Notes: generated by a model from the sequence alone, not told the origin. A DNA stretch of 64,000 nucleotides from Microcebus murinus (GCF_040939455.1 NC_134108.1:9329501-9393500); one strand, 5' to 3'. Counted from the stretch's first letter, positions 1-12,254 are shown. Translations and numbers: made by a program.

Positions 1-1149
1 GACCAGGTATAGATTTCACCTTTCTCTGTCCCAGACAACAGCACGTGACACGGAAAACAGACAAGGTTATTATTCTTCATTTGCCGCTTTTCCCAAATAC
101 CTCAAAAATTGTTATTATTTCTGATATTGATTTGTGCTAAATTTATCAAAGGAAGACGCACCAAGGATTAGCATGTGTAAGCTCTGAAGAAGGTCAAGAT
201 CACAGCAAAGGTTAATTGGTTTCTCTGGAAGTCATAAGCGTGGTGAATGCATTCTAGTCCACCTGTCTCCACAGCTTACCTTGACAAGAGGTCAGATCTC
301 ATCCATAAAGAAGAACACACTCCACCTCTGCAGACACACAACACACACAAGACCACATTTCTGACATCAAAATTTCTCCCACACGGACAATAACTGTTAA
401 ATAAAAACACATGTTTTTGCACAAGGAGATCCACGATGTTATAAAGAAGTTAAAATCAAGGAAAAATCAAATGCCAATTATGGAATGAATTAATTTGACT
501 CGAGAATCTCCTTAGATAATATTTATGAGAAGCGCAGCTACTTTGAGTTTATTTCTCCCCGTATACCTGCCGTACCTGGTGCATATTTACAATCCACAGC
601 AGACCTGGGTCCAGTTGACAGATGTGAGGACAGGTGCTGACATCCAACTGTCAAAAGGCATCAACAGACTTGCAGTAAATAGCTGATTTCTTTAGAAGCC
701 GGTTTAGGTTTTTATTTACTTTTTGAAGCAATAGGGTGGATCCATTCATAGGCTGGTTCATTCCAGACCCTTCAGTGTGCAATGAAAACACTCCAAACGA
801 AAGTAAAGGCAGAGAATACTGAGTGTTCAAGAATTTGTAAAGGAACTGACTAAACTGTTTCAAGAACTTTTCAGTCCATTACTTTTTAAAGGATTTCTTA
901 GCATGTTTCATGGATTCAGAACGATTCCTCTTCAAATACCTTTATTTGCTAATGTTTATAAATATTTACCCAAGTTGTTACCATGTGTCTCAAAAGCAGC
1001 ACAGATAAGGCTCATAGTCTGTTATGGAAAAAATCTGCAAATTAGTTGGGCTTGAGAAGTACCATAAAAGGATAAACTCCTCCATCTCCCCTCATGAGGA
1101 CCAAGCAAAGTCCTTTGAGTAGATAGAAAGCAGATGCAACGGCTGTGCC
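1..1149. other. Unassigned intronic sequence
   Basis: AT-rich sequence with no repeat family, RNA gene or coding frame that I can recognise. A short CA-rich patch occurs near 335-355. Confidence 0.6.
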
Positions 1150-1360
1150 TAAATAATCATCATTTTTATTAATCTCTTATGATATGCCAGATACTGCTCG
1201 GTGCTTTATGCATAAAACCTCACTTAGCCCTCGAGACAGCTCTAGGAGGCATTTACATCATCATCCCCACTTTCCAGGTGAGAGCACCAGGGCCCGGAGA
1301 AATGAAACCTCTCTAGATCACGTGGTTAGAAAGTGGAAAAGCTGCGATGCGAACCGTAAA
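1150..1360 (-). repeat. MIR SINE remnant
   Basis: Reads as a diverged reverse-complement MIR: a gatatgccagatactg-like segment, then tttatgcataaaacctcac, then catcatccccactttccaggtgag, and a degraded end at gaaagtgg...gcgatgcgaac. The order matches antisense MIR. It is heavily mutated, as expected for this ancient tRNA-derived family. Confidence 0.75.
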
Positions 1361-1369
1361 TCTGTCTGA

Positions 1370-1577
1370 CGTCAAAGCCCATCAAGGTACGGGGGGGCGG
1401 GGGGATTCAAAGCGGTAGATTGCCCGAGGTTACCAACTCTTCGAGTGAATTTTCCCATCAACAATAAGTCGGAAGGAATGACGGCACCATCTGATTCCAC
1501 TTGGACAGCAAAGCCCGGTTCATGTGCCCCAAAGACGGAAAGAATAAAAACACAAACAATTAAAAGTGAGTTCAAGG
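1370..1577. other. Unassigned sequence with a long G run
   Basis: Holds a G-rich tract at about 1389-1406 (two long G runs split by one C). No gene is recognised. Confidence 0.5.
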
Positions 1578-1840
1578 AAGTGAAAGAAGCCAGACACAAC
1601 AGAGTACACAGCGTACGATCCCATTTACACGAAATTCTAGAAAAGGCAAAACTATCGTGACAGCAGATCCGTGGTTGCCGGGAGCCGGGGATCGCCGGGG
1701 CCCAGGAGATGATGTCAGGACAGACGTCCTTGTCATGAGCGCAGTGATGTTTTCACAACTGCACATAAGCATCACATCGTACAAAGAGGGAATTTTATTT
1801 TATGCAAAGTATACTTGAATAAATCTAATTTTTTTAAAGT
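1578..1840 (+). mobile_element. Old L1M-type LINE 3' end
   Basis: Starts with a gaaagaagccagacacaac motif, continues through catttacacgaaattctag and cagcagatccgtggttgcc, and ends in an A/T-rich tail near 1840. This order is the 3' untranslated region of mammalian-wide L1M elements. No ORF is retained. Confidence 0.75.
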
Positions 1841-2149
1841 GGGCTTAAAAGGAAGTTGAATAATATTCATACGGAATGTATAGCATAATCTTTCTTTCTC
1901 TTCTCTTTTTACGTGACCTTCAAGTAAACCTACGTTCAGTGGGAAACTCTCAAATGTATCCAAAAAACCAAAATCTCCCAAGGGCTGAGGATTCTTATTG
2001 GCCACCTCATTCCTTACCAACCTAACGCTAAGCCCCAGGAAATTTACCTTTCACTGAAGTTCTCTCCATCGGTTGACAAATGTGTGTGACTGTTTATGAC
2101 AAGAGCGAGGTCCTGGATGCCTGGGAGGTGCAAGCCATATCCGAAGAGG
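1841..2149. other. Unassigned intronic sequence
   Basis: No repeat family or gene recognised in this roughly 300-base stretch. Confidence 0.5.
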
Positions 2150-2350
2150 CCTGCCCTCAAAGTCAGATGACTTTCACTCTTGGCCTGGCCCTTCTGCTTC
2201 ACACCTGTGTGTCCTTAGGCAAGTCACTATACCTCTCTGAGCCTAAACTTTCACTTTTATAGAATGGGGATAATAGTGTCTCCCTTTAAGAGTTTATGAC
2301 AACTAAAGGGACTAATATAAATGAAAGTACATTTTACTATAGCATTTATA
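2150..2350 (+). repeat. MIR SINE remnant
   Basis: Contains the MIR core in sense order: gtgtccttaggcaagtcact, then acctctctgagcct, then agaatggggataatagtg, then a degraded gacaactaaa...aatgaaagtac end. Confidence 0.85.
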
Positions 2351-2359
2351 GTTGAGGTA

Positions 2360-4215
2360 AAAAAAACTTAAATTTTATTAAATTTCTTATTTGTTCTCTC
2401 ATTATTCCAAGCACACAACTGGATTCTGAGTAGGGGCCCCATGTACTGTTCACTGTGCTTAGTTACACACATACTCAGTATACTCCATAATGATCTCTGG
2501 GTAATTACCAATAGAAGATGATAATAGAGGAAGGGTAGGATTAGTATATGTAGGTAAAGGTGAATATAAGATAGACTAAAAATATTATAAACTGAATACT
2601 GAGCAAAATGATCTTATTATATGGCTGTCTGCGAAGTTACTGCATCCAACTTAGTCATTTAATAGATTTAATAGATAGGACTTTTATCACCCTCTCCCCC
2701 AACCACACTTTAAACAGGGCAAATATTTATTTGGGAGAGGGATGAGGTTAAAGGTAGGACAAAGTTTTGCTCTGCAATTATCCCAAATACATCCGTTCAT
2801 TTACTTGAGGTCAGACTGTAGGCGCTATAGGTACAAAGAAATCAAATGAAAACATTTTTTAAACGCTGCTGACAAAGGCTTATAGCTTCATCGAGGTGAA
2901 AGGCCCCAACATTTGTAGCATCTAGGCAAGAGCACACAAGAGGCCCCCTCGCCACACACCTAAACACGCGAGGCTTCTAAATCAGGGTAAGAAACTTACA
3001 CGCAAGGGGTCCCACCCTCCCCTTCCCTGACAAATGTACTTCACAACAACCTGGAAGGCCAAGTTCCAGTTCCAGATTCTCGGGCTCCTGGGCCTTCCTC
3101 CCCCAGCCCCCAGCTCCCAGCCCTGGCTTTCCTGACCTCCGTCTCCTGTCACTTGCAGGGGACCGGTCAGCCTGCACATCCCCCTCCCGACACAGTGTCA
3201 GCCCAGCCCTCAGTCCCAGAGGTACACACCGCCCAGCGGCACAGCTAGCACTGGGGAGGGCAAACCCAGCCTCTCTTAGTGGGTCAAGGTCGTCTGGACA
3301 AGGAATCTCAGGTCCCAGGTACCCACGGCATGGTCTATAGATGGGGGAGGAGCGTCTACTGGGCCCCTTGGACTCCTTGCCCCGAGGAGAGACACACAGC
3401 AACAGAAGGACCTGAACAGGGCCCTCCAAGGCCCAGAACAGGGGCCTCTTTTGCCCATACATGAGACTAAATGCACAAATAAAACCTTCAGCAGATAAAG
3501 CAGTATTAATATTCAGACAACATATATTTCTAAAGGTACAAATCTATGTGTGTATATATGGTACATGCATACACATATATCTCAGTACATAACTCTGACC
3601 TAGCAAGTCACTAATTATGTGATACAGACAGTATGTCAAGGAGTTAGAATAGGAAGAGATACATACCAACTGAAAGGTCAAAAAAAACCATTTGCGTTGA
3701 GTGAATTGAGCTAGGTTTTTAGGAGCAGGTAGGACGTGGTTATGGAGAAGGCTCAAGAGGGACAAACGGCAAGTGCCAGGAGCTGAGTGTGCACGCAGTG
3801 TGGCAGACAGGCAGTAGCAAAGACCTATTTCTGGAGATGACCTCCAGGCAATAGAATAGCTAGATCCAGGTAAGGGCTGAACGCCAACTGTCCCTAATGT
3901 AATAAATCTCACCAAAGATACAGGAAGTACAAGGGAGGCATGGCCACCTCGAATTCTTTTTGGAATAAGATTGTAACAAAGAAGTATGATCAGATTAACA
4001 AAGAGTAATTGCCAAAACCTGCAGTGGCCCTAATGCACCCCATGCCACAAACCGACTCACCCTTTCAAGTCAACGCCATGTGCAGAGTCTGACCTGCTGA
4101 AAAGGTGTCGGCCCTTCCTGCTGGTGCATTTGCTGGGAGGAGGATATTAAGTTTGATGTCTTAGTCTCCTAACTATTAAACTCTGGGCATTGGATAGCAT
4201 TTAGGTTTACTCTCT
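2360..4215. other. Unassigned intronic sequence
   Basis: AT-rich to about 2900, then a moderately GC-rich stretch at 2990-3450 that leaves a 161-codon minus frame open. That frame has low-complexity composition and no recognisable domain, so I treat it as chance. I see no RNA gene or clear transposon. Confidence 0.5.
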
Positions 4216-4230
4216 AACCTACCTACCTAC

Positions 4231-4270
<40 letters not shown>
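4216..4270. repeat. Microsatellite (ACCT)n followed by (TC)n
   Basis: Four ACCT-type units run into about 18 TC units ending at TCTCG. It is a compound simple repeat, likely length-polymorphic. Confidence 0.95.
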
Positions 4271-4272
<2 letters not shown>

Positions 4273-6224
4273 TTTTCCAAACCAGAACCATCTTGCCACA
4301 GTTATTTTTTTCCTACACCTAAATATGGTTATTTAAAAAACCATTAAAGGCCGGGTATAAGAAAAGTGGAAGGGAGATGTTTTACTTTCAAAGACCAGAC
4401 TCTATTTTAATAGATTTCCCAGATAATTTCTGCAGGACATTAGGCTTAAAAGAGCTCTCCACCCCCATTCATGATGCCGGCACCTTCGTGGCCCCACCCG
4501 CCATGCCCAGGTGTGTGTGTGGGGGGGGGACTCGTCACTCACTGTCAGGGACTATTGGTCCAAAGGGAGGCCTCCTAACACAGGCCCAAAAAGCATCTTC
4601 TGTTGCTTTAAAAATAGAAACTGTTTTGGACAGACAACTGCATGAAATGGAGATGTAACAGGAAGGAGGCAAGACAAATGCACCAGGTTTTCATCTATTT
4701 CTAGCCCATCTTGGCTTGTTTATTTTTAATAAACTATGATGGCCCTTGTGTAATCAAAACTGCTACATGAAGCCAGTAGCAGAAGACAGAGGTGAAATTA
4801 ACTCTTAGAATCTTTATATCCCTTTTAGAAACATTCATTTACATCCAGTAATTCAGAGCTACTATTTTCATTTATTCTTTTATTATTAAAAATTATACAT
4901 ATAAATTATATATATGAACTATGTGTGTATTTGGCAGTGCTAACTCTTCGCAAGGCAACCCTGGGAGCTCCCCGGGGCCCCTCCCCAGCCCCCCTCTGTC
5001 TGCCTGGTGAGAGTCGCTGCCCTGGACTCCGGCTTCCACAGGGACCCTTCCCACGGGGACCCTCCCTCCCTCTGTGCTGAACCCAACTTCTGGCCACAGG
5101 CTCACTTCTGGATGTTGCCTTGGCCATTACATCGATCCTCCCACCTGGCCCCTCCCTGACCAGGGGCCCCTCCTGCACCTGCTCTGGTCTCATCCTTGAC
5201 TGCCTGCCTGCCTGTCTAGAGGCCCAAAGCACCTGCTACCCAGCCTCGCCGTGGGGAAATGTCACCCAAGGCTGTCTGCAAACTGTCTTCTGCAGGTGAG
5301 GTGGGGAAAATATCCCATCTGATGACAAAAAAAACAAAAAAAGAAAAAAAAAGAAACTGAAACTTGTACTCTGGGATTCTCTTGTTAAAGCTGGACACGT
5401 GTTAATCCGCTCCACACAGATTGGCTTTGCCATCGCTGATGGCAGCCACCGCGGGTCACTGAAAGAACAGTTCCGGTGGGTCCCTGGCTGCCGTCTTTGA
5501 TTTTAGGAACAGCCCACAGTCTGGTTTCTCCCTAGCCTATGTTCCTGTCCCTCTAATGAATGCCGAGAGAGAGACCCCAGGGACAGCAGCGGAGCCGAGG
5601 GGATGGGGCTCGGGACAGGACGGCCCTGGCGTGCTCCCCACGCCAACCTGGGGTGCCTGGGGACAGACAGTTACTCAGTGGCTTCAAACTAGTGACAGAG
5701 GAAATGGCTGCCTCACTTTGCCCAGTGATATTCTTTGACCAAGTTCTGGGAAAACCTTCTTTGAGACCATCTTAGAATTATCGCTTTAACAAACAAACAA
5801 ACAAAAAACCACCAGGAGTGCTGCCAGTGGCAGAGGATGCCCGAGAGTGCACCTGCGGAGTAGGGTCCTGGAAGCAAAGAGCCAATTATTCCCCGGGAGG
5901 CTTCCATGCAGGGGGCCTGAGACTGGGCCACCTCAGGCAGGCAGGGGGAAGGCTAAGACTGGTGCCCCCCAGGGAATGCTTTCTACAGCAGGATAAAACA
6001 GCCCGAGGCAGAATGCCAAGGAAACGATGTACTGCAAACATTTTTTTTTTTCTCTTTAGTTAGTGAAAAGAATATTTACTTTGCCACCAACAAACACGCA
6101 CACTAAGAGAAAGGGGCTTAGAACCTACCAGTAGCTTTGAAAGCCAGAGAGGAAATGGCTCTTGTGTGCTGTGACTGATCTATGCACCTTTCTGTCACTA
6201 AGCCAACGCTATTAGTATCATAAC
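4271..6224. other. Unassigned intronic sequence with simple-repeat patches
   Basis: Contains a GT/G-run patch near 4512-4530, an AT-only stretch at 4880-4925, an A-rich stretch at 5325-5357 and a CAAA repeat at about 5789-5806. A GC-richer block (4960-5240) leaves short ORFs open. No gene or old transposon is recognised. Confidence 0.5.
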
Positions 6225-6400
6225 AGCCATAGCTCCTAAGTCACCAACGCATGTAGCACGTGGACCTTCACAGATAACTTTATGAATACAATGCATTTCT
6301 CCAGCAGAGCACTGTTTCCGTCATTCTGACTGTGTCCATTTTACAGTGAATAAAACTGAGGCACCAAGAAGATAAAACACTGGTATAACGAGTTAACTGA
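6225..6400 (-). repeat. MIR SINE remnant
   Basis: The segment gtccattttacagtgaata followed by aaactgaggcaccaagaag is the antisense MIR core. The part before it is diverged. Confidence 0.65.
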
Positions 6401-6977
6401 AACACTAATGCGAAAACACTGTTTCCATGAAACACGGATCTTTTCTGTATGGAAGACACACACACACAAGGACTAAGGAATACAGACGTTCTTATTTCTT
6501 CTTCTTTTATCCTTTTCTTTTTTGTTCAAGAGCTGTGTCTAGATTTGTACACGTGCTTGTCAGAAAGAAATTAACATAGGAAACTTCCCTTCCCGCCTCC
6601 CACGTAGCACATCTGCCGATCTAACGCTCGCGGGGCCGAGCAATGAGGATGCGGCAGCAGCCTAGAACAAATAACTAAATTAACAGAAATTTGGGGATAA
6701 GAACAAGGATTTGGCATCTTCCTGGAAACGACTCCCAGCTAAAGAGCTGTCTTCTCGAAGGATCAGAAACCCGCCGGGAGACGCTGCAGCATCTGCACAG
6801 CCCAGCAAGGTCTGAGCCACCAACGATCCTTCCAGACACAACGCTGTCTCTGTCTTCCATCTGTGCTGTGACCGCCACCTCCCGAAAGGTGTGGGAGTCC
6901 CTTCTTGTCAATTTCTGACTCACCTGCAGACACAAAACTACTGTAGCCACAAAACGGGGACAGGAAAGGGAATCCGA

Positions 6978-7157
6978 CAGGGGTGGGGAACCCGCGGCCT
7001 CAAGGCCACGTGTGGCCTCCAGATGCCCAAGCGCAGCCCCTCGACTGAGCCCAAGCTCCACAGAACAAATCCCTTTATTAAAAGGATCTGTCAAAAGGCC
7101 GTACTGAGGATCCCGAAGGCCACATGTGGCCCGAGGGCCGCCGTTGCCCCACCCCCG
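6978..7157. mobile_element. Palindromic hAT-type MITE (foldback)
   Basis: The left end (caggggtggggaacccgcgg) and right end (ccgttgccccacccccg) are inverted copies. Pairing continues through ggccacgtgtggcc against ggccacatgtggcc, and near the centre through acagaacaaatcc against ggatctgt. The whole 180 bases can fold into one imperfect hairpin. It resembles non-autonomous hAT/Charlie MITEs of mammals; I could not find a convincing 8-bp target duplication and do not name a subfamily. Confidence 0.7.
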
Positions 7158-7244
7158 CCGGCAGCAGGGCACAGGGACATTCAGACATGAGCACATATTA
7201 CCCATCATCCAGGAAGCTGCCTTCAAGGAACTCCTGCTAAATAT

Positions 7245-7560
7245 GAACCATATTACTAATCACTCATCTATTCCACAAACGCACACTGAGCACCTTCTGT
7301 ACATAGGCCCCATTCTTCATACTGAAGATTCAGGAGAGAATCAAAATAGAGATGTAAAATGTTTGCCTTTAAGAGGCGTACATTCTAGTGGGAAGAAAGA
7401 GGCCATGAGCGAGATAAATAAGACATATATGACATGAGACATATGAAGCCCAATACTATCTCGACTGACCAGGTCAGGGGCAGCCTTCCCAGAGCCTCCA
7501 GCCGTGGTGGGGCTTTGATCTGCCTTCTGCTTTGGAAGAGCACCCTGTGGCCAAGCTGAG
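7245..7560 (-). mobile_element. L2 LINE 3' fragment
   Basis: Reads as reverse-complement L2: cactgagcaccttctgtaca, then gcgtacattctagtgggaag, then accaggtcaggggcagcctt. These correspond in order to the L2 3' end and 3' ORF region. Highly diverged. Confidence 0.7.
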
Positions 7561-8594
7561 AGCAGGGGAGGAGAAGGGGCGTGGCGTGGAGCAGGCAGAG
7601 CCCTCAGGAGGCCACTGCCATGCGGATGGACGGGGAATAATCTCAAATCACGCCACATGCTCGTGCGGATGAAGGTGAGCCCTGGTGAGCCCTTAGGGGA
7701 TTACCAAGTGCTGTCACTCTCTGCGGCCAGCAATGGAGTTAACCCCTGGATAGACGGTGTGGAGGAGCGGAACAGCCGTAGTACACATGCGAATCCGTCT
7801 CCTGAGAAACGAAGCAGGGGCAATCACGGCAGGACCTGCCACCTCCGGGTCAGCCTAGTGACCAGGCCCGCTGATGACCGTGGGCAGCCTCGAATGCCGC
7901 AGGAATGGAGCGGAGCATTCAAGACCACCCAGCTTCCTCACAGACAGCAGCCTGAGAGTGTGGGGCTCTTTCTGAACGCAGACTCCAAGGGGACTGCCAC
8001 CACGAGGCAGCGACCAACAGCAAGGTGCTCTTCAGATAAAAGCTTGAGCCACAGGGAGAAAAAGGAGAAACCCTACAAAGCCAGGGAGAGATTCGTCTGC
8101 CTGTCCCCATCTGGTGTCTTGGTTCTCCCCAGCCGGACAGCTAGAACAGCCCGGATTGTTTTCACAGCCATCCTCCAGACGACTTTTCTGTTGCTTGTGA
8201 CGCTGAATGACACATTGAGCACGGTATTCTGGTAAGGGTCAGATAACAGCCAGGGGGAGGCGATTCCTAAGCTCGCCGTGTTGCCTTGCTATCAAGACAG
8301 GGAAGTGCATTTATTTCAAAGAAACACCAAAATACTTTCCCTCGGCCTTGAGAGAGACACCCAGATCTTTCTGACGGTATCCGTCTATGACCATGCCCGT
8401 CCTTCCCCACGCAGGAGATGTGCTCCTTTGGCAAAAATATATTAAATAACACTAGCCACTGATGCATGCTCAAATCCCAGGAAATGTAAAAAGTCTCCCT
8501 TACCCTATGGGACCTACAAAACAAACAGGTGTCCACAGAAGGTCGTTATCACAAGAAAAGCTCACCTGTCATGACCTCTTCTTCCTAGGAGAGG
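7561..8594. other. Unassigned sequence with a 192-codon open frame
   Basis: A plus-strand frame is open at 7657-8235 (192 codons). Its product has no signal peptide or domain that I recognise and its composition resembles random translation of GC-balanced DNA. The plus strand is antisense to the host gene. Probably chance; no other feature is seen here. Confidence 0.45.
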
Positions 8595-8727
8595 TGTACG
8601 GCACACTGGTTAATGCCACGGCCACCTCAGCAGACCACCGACTCTGCTACTTACTTCAAGGTGACCTTGGAAAAGTTGCTCACTCCTTCTTTGACTCAGA
8701 TTCTCTGTCTTGAAAATGGGAATCACA
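8595..8727 (+). repeat. MIR SINE, 5' part (split by an Alu)
   Basis: MIR sense order: ccgactctgctacttactt, then ggtgaccttggaaaagttgc, then ctgtcttgaaaatgggaatc. It resumes after the Alu at 9092, so the Alu landed inside this MIR. Confidence 0.85.
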
Positions 8728-9041
8728 GGCCAGGCGGAGTGGCTCACGCCTATAATCCTAGCACTCTGGGAGGCTGAGGCAGGAGGATCGCTCAAGGTCA
8801 GGAGTTCGAAACCAGCCTGAGCAAGAGTGAGACCCCGTCTCCACTAAAACATAGAAAGAAATTAATTGGCCAACTAAAAATATGTAGAAAAAATTAGCTG
8901 GGCATGGTGGCACATGCCTATAGTCCCAGCTCAGGAGGCTGAGGCAGAAGGATTGCTTGAGCCTAGGAGTTTGAGGCTGCTGTGAGCAAGGCTGACGCCA
9001 TGACACTCTAGCCTGGGCAACAGAGTGAGACTTTGTCTCAA

Positions 9042-9073
<32 letters not shown>

Positions 9074-9075
9074 AG
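8728..9075 (+). mobile_element. Full-length strepsirrhine Alu
   Basis: Dimeric Alu with left arm ggccaggcggagtggctcac, a linker containing gaaagaaattaattggccaa typical of lemur and galago Alus, right arm from ttagctgggcatggtggcac, and an A-rich tail interrupted by G. It is flanked by perfect 16-bp target duplications, gaaaatgggaatcaca at 8712-8727 and 9076-9091. Confidence 0.97.
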
Positions 9076-9180
9076 AAAATGGGAATCACACTAATACCTA
9101 CCTCCTAGTAAGGTTCTAAGGATAAGATGAGTTCATACACATAAAATATTTAGTAGAGTATACCCAAACTCAATAAATTT
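9076..9180 (+). repeat. MIR SINE, 3' part
   Basis: Continues the MIR core after the Alu: aatgggaatcacactaatac, then ctacctcctagtaaggttct, then gataagatgagttcatacac. The first 16 bases are the duplicated Alu target. Confidence 0.85.
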
Positions 9181-9274
9181 GTATACAGCATAGTCAATAA
9201 TTTCTTAGCTTTTGTGGGCCAAGAAAAATGCTAAGCAATTTGCATGCTTTTAAAAAGAAATTTTTTTTCTTTTG

Positions 9275-9362
9275 AAATAATAGACTCACAGGAAGTAGCA
9301 AAAATAGAACCGAGGGATCCTGTGTACCCTTCACCCAGCATCTTACTTAAGCTTTATCTTTT
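9275..9362 (-). mobile_element. Old L1M LINE 3' UTR fragment
   Basis: The segment tagactcacaggaagtagca, then gagggatcctgtgtaccctt, matches the antisense 3' region of L1M elements. A longer copy of the same region, in the same orientation, lies at 34570-35095. Confidence 0.65.
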
Positions 9363-9445
9363 TTCAATCCTCACAATTTAATGAGGTACACACCGTCATA
9401 GCCCCATTTCATACTGAAACTTCATAACCCTCAGAGTTACAGCTA
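9363..9445 (-). repeat. MIR SINE fragment
   Basis: Antisense MIR core: aatcctcacaatttaatgag, then catagccccatttcatactg, then a degraded end. Confidence 0.6.
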
Positions 9446-9619
9446 GTCTCTTCAGGCCCCTCGATCCACTTCGCACCAAGATTTGCAGAAAAGTTCCCTG
9501 GGAGAAGCAGCCCCTGAACCCCAAAGCCAAATAAGCTAAACACAGTCCTTCTAGCAATAGGAGCTCTTAGGCAGGTGGGCAGGACTTCCTGGAAATCATT
9601 ATCAGGTTACAGAATAAGT

Positions 9620-9845
9620 ATAATTGCAGCCAGCATTTACATACCACATACTGTGAGGCAGGCACTTCACATTTATTACCTAATTCAATTCTTCAACATC
9701 CCTGTCATCATCCCTATTTTAGATATGGGGAAACTGAGGCACAGGGAGGTTAAACAGCTCACCCCCAAGGTCATGGTAGAGCCAGGATTTGAACCCAGGC
9801 AGCCTGGCACTAGAGCCCATGCTCCTAAGCACTGCTCATCCTGCC
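9620..9845 (-). repeat. MIR SINE (well preserved)
   Basis: Near-complete antisense MIR: ccagcatttacataccacat, then tgaggcaggcacttcacatt, then ggggaaactgaggcacaggg, then agagccaggatttgaaccca, then ctagagcccatgctcctaag. The last part is the tRNA-derived head. Confidence 0.93.
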
Positions 9846-11082
9846 TCTCTGATGGCTGAAAAGAACTAATTCCAAGTGCACCGCCGCTTCTCCCCTTCCA
9901 GAAGGCTCTATTTGATCCCACGGAGCACAGCTTTCTTCTCTTGACTGCTCGTGTATAGATGACTTGTCTTCCAAAATGGCTCTTTGGCTCAGCTGGGAAA
10001 GGATCTTGCTTTCACTATTACTGTCCCTCCACTGGGCTTAATCCAGAAAGGAATGTTTTCTGATTGGTGACACTCACGTGACTGTCCTATGAAGACCGCA
10101 GCAGGGTGGTACTTCTCTCAGCACCTACATGTAAATGGGTTACTTATCTAATTGGTTCCTTCTCAAATAAAGCCATAAATCAATATCTACTAGGACTTCT
10201 TTTCTTTTCAGCAAAAGAAATCTTAGAATCAGTCCTTCTCCCATATTTAGAAACTTCCCATATCTTCTATAAATTCTTAAAAATAATTTCAAGCACTCTG
10301 CAACTGTAGTTGCCATTTTCTTAAGGGCCCTAAGACATTTTGAGAATGAAGAAAGGAAATATTTAGCAGGAAATAAAAGATTTCGCTGGATACACTGGAT
10401 GGAGAAAATAACAGTGTCTTTGAATGGAGAACTGTACCAAACCTAAGCGTTTAAAGAAAAGTCACTGGATGACCCTCACGTTAAATGCGATACAGACTCC
10501 TTGTTGGAAACATGCTTCTCTAAGCAGTGAAGTGGCTAGCTCAGCACGAACCCTCAATTCTAGATGAATTCAGCTCTTGGAACTCACCGCCATCTGGACG
10601 ACATCCGAACTTATCACTTAGAAAATACATTTGTCCACAGCTTTCCCTGCTCAATTATTGTTCAGTACATATAACTTTTAGCTAGCTTAATCCCTCTTTA
10701 GAAAACCAAATAAATTATAAAATAAATAAAAAGTAGACCTGGATGGATCTCTCCTTCGCTCTTTCTTTCACTCTACCATTCCACGGAAGTACTAAGGTGA
10801 TAAATTTAACCAACTTGTGCTTTCCCTTTTTTTTTTTTTTGCAAAAATCTGACCCACAGGATCACATAACTCCACATGAGGAAGAATGAATCATAGTATG
10901 TACAGGACTATTTTTCTCAGTTTTAAATATATACATTTATTATCTCATTGCAATCCATTAATATAGCGGCACAGAAGAGTTAGTAGCCTTCAATAATAAA
11001 TATCTGAATCTAATTTACCCTGGCACGGAAGGCCGTTTTACCAGGAATGAGAAACTGCTGAGGCTGCACCTTTAAGGGAAAG
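9846..11082. other. Unassigned intronic sequence
   Basis: AT-rich sequence with a poly-T patch near 10828-10841. I recognise no repeat family or RNA gene. Some of it (10320-10700) looks unique and could be conserved. Confidence 0.5.
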
Positions 11083-11214
11083 ATTCTTAAACCGGGGTCT
11101 TCAGGGGGCTCCTGAGCTGCTGAATGGATCCGAGGGCTGCCTATGGGCACATGCAGGAATTTTTCTGCGCGTGGAGCTCATTACTTCCTACTATAAAGAT
11201 TAAGAACCCAAATC
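11083..11214. mobile_element. Possible short hAT-type MITE
   Basis: Begins agattcttaaaccggggtct and ends with aaagattaagaaccc, which is roughly its reverse complement. Short terminal inverted repeats of the gattcttaa...ggggt kind are found in mammalian DNA-transposon remnants. No clear target duplication, so this is tentative. Confidence 0.45.
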
Positions 11215-11939
11215 TCTCTGCAAAGACAAACCTGCTGGAGTCTGGAGAAAGTGAAGAGGCTCCCGGGAGGCTGGCGCGGCGCCCGCCGGCCGTTCACCTG
11301 CACGCGAGGCTATAAAGAGAATCTGGTGTCCTCTGGAGGGGAAGTGGCCTCCTTACCGGAGGAAGCATCCATTAACCTAATTTGGGATTCCTGCATCACC
11401 TCTGCAGGTGTCCTCTGAAGACGAATGTGTGTGCACAGCGCAAAGCTTCGTGGGACCAGAGGACAATGAGACTTGGGCAGCAGGTGCTCGTGCCGCGGAG
11501 CCCAGGCTCGCCGCCCTCCTGTGGGCCATGGCGACAGTGCGAAAGGCCTGGGCTGCACTGGGAAGATCCGTGGCCACAGGGTAGAGCCACCGAAGCAGGG
11601 CCAGCTGTTGTCACCATGTCACATGCACAACCACAGCCCTCTGCCCTTTCTGAGCGGCTGCTGGGTCTCAGGACAGAGTTCATCTCGGGGACAAAGTCCT
11701 GCTCTGCAGCCCCGCTGCGCGCTGCCCCCCCACCCCAGGCCCTCAGACCGGCTCTCTGTGCTCTCTCCGGACGCTTTGTGCTCTCTCCCTGCTCACCCTC
11801 CGGCCTCGCCCTCCCTCCAGAGTTTTGGGATGGCATTTTCCAGCACTCTGGAACTTCCACATCTGGAAATTCCACAGGCACTGTGCAATCCATACGCCCC
11901 AAACTTAACTCATCATCCCCCCAAAGCAAACGCGCCTGG

Positions 11940-12250
11940 CTTCCCTCTTTGCATGAATAGTGTCATTATTCCTCGAGAGACTCACATTCAAACCTTCCTC
12001 CCTCATCTTTGCGTAGCTGCCAAGTCCCACAGACCTCTACAAGGTCTCTGACACCTGTACCCACCACCACATTCTTCCCGCAACCCCCACTTCAAGTCCT
12101 CATCACCTCTCACCTGGGCCACGCCAGCACCTACTAGCCCACCCTGGCATCTCCTGCGGGGTCTCAGCCTCCGCTCCAAACCAGCGCGCCGCGGCCAGAT
12201 CAACCTAAAAGCCCAGCGCCTACAGGAAAGCAACGCGCTGCCACTGTCTG
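11940..12250 (+). mobile_element. L2 LINE ORF fragment (5' of a split copy)
   Basis: Phrases such as tcctcatcacctctcacctg followed by gccaccctgg-like and ccaaaccagcgcgc-like stretches follow the sense order of the L2 reverse-transcriptase 3' region. A MIR sits at 12255-12450 and L2-like sequence resumes at about 12510. Confidence 0.6.
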
Positions 12251-12254
12251 CTGA

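Noticed and set aside
7657..8235. 192-codon plus frame
   Set aside because: No domain, weak start, antisense to the host gene and no splice or poly-A evidence. Kept only as a note.
11396..12051. Overlapping 177-192-codon frames on both strands
   Set aside because: Three frames are open over the same bases, and the right end runs into an L2 fragment.
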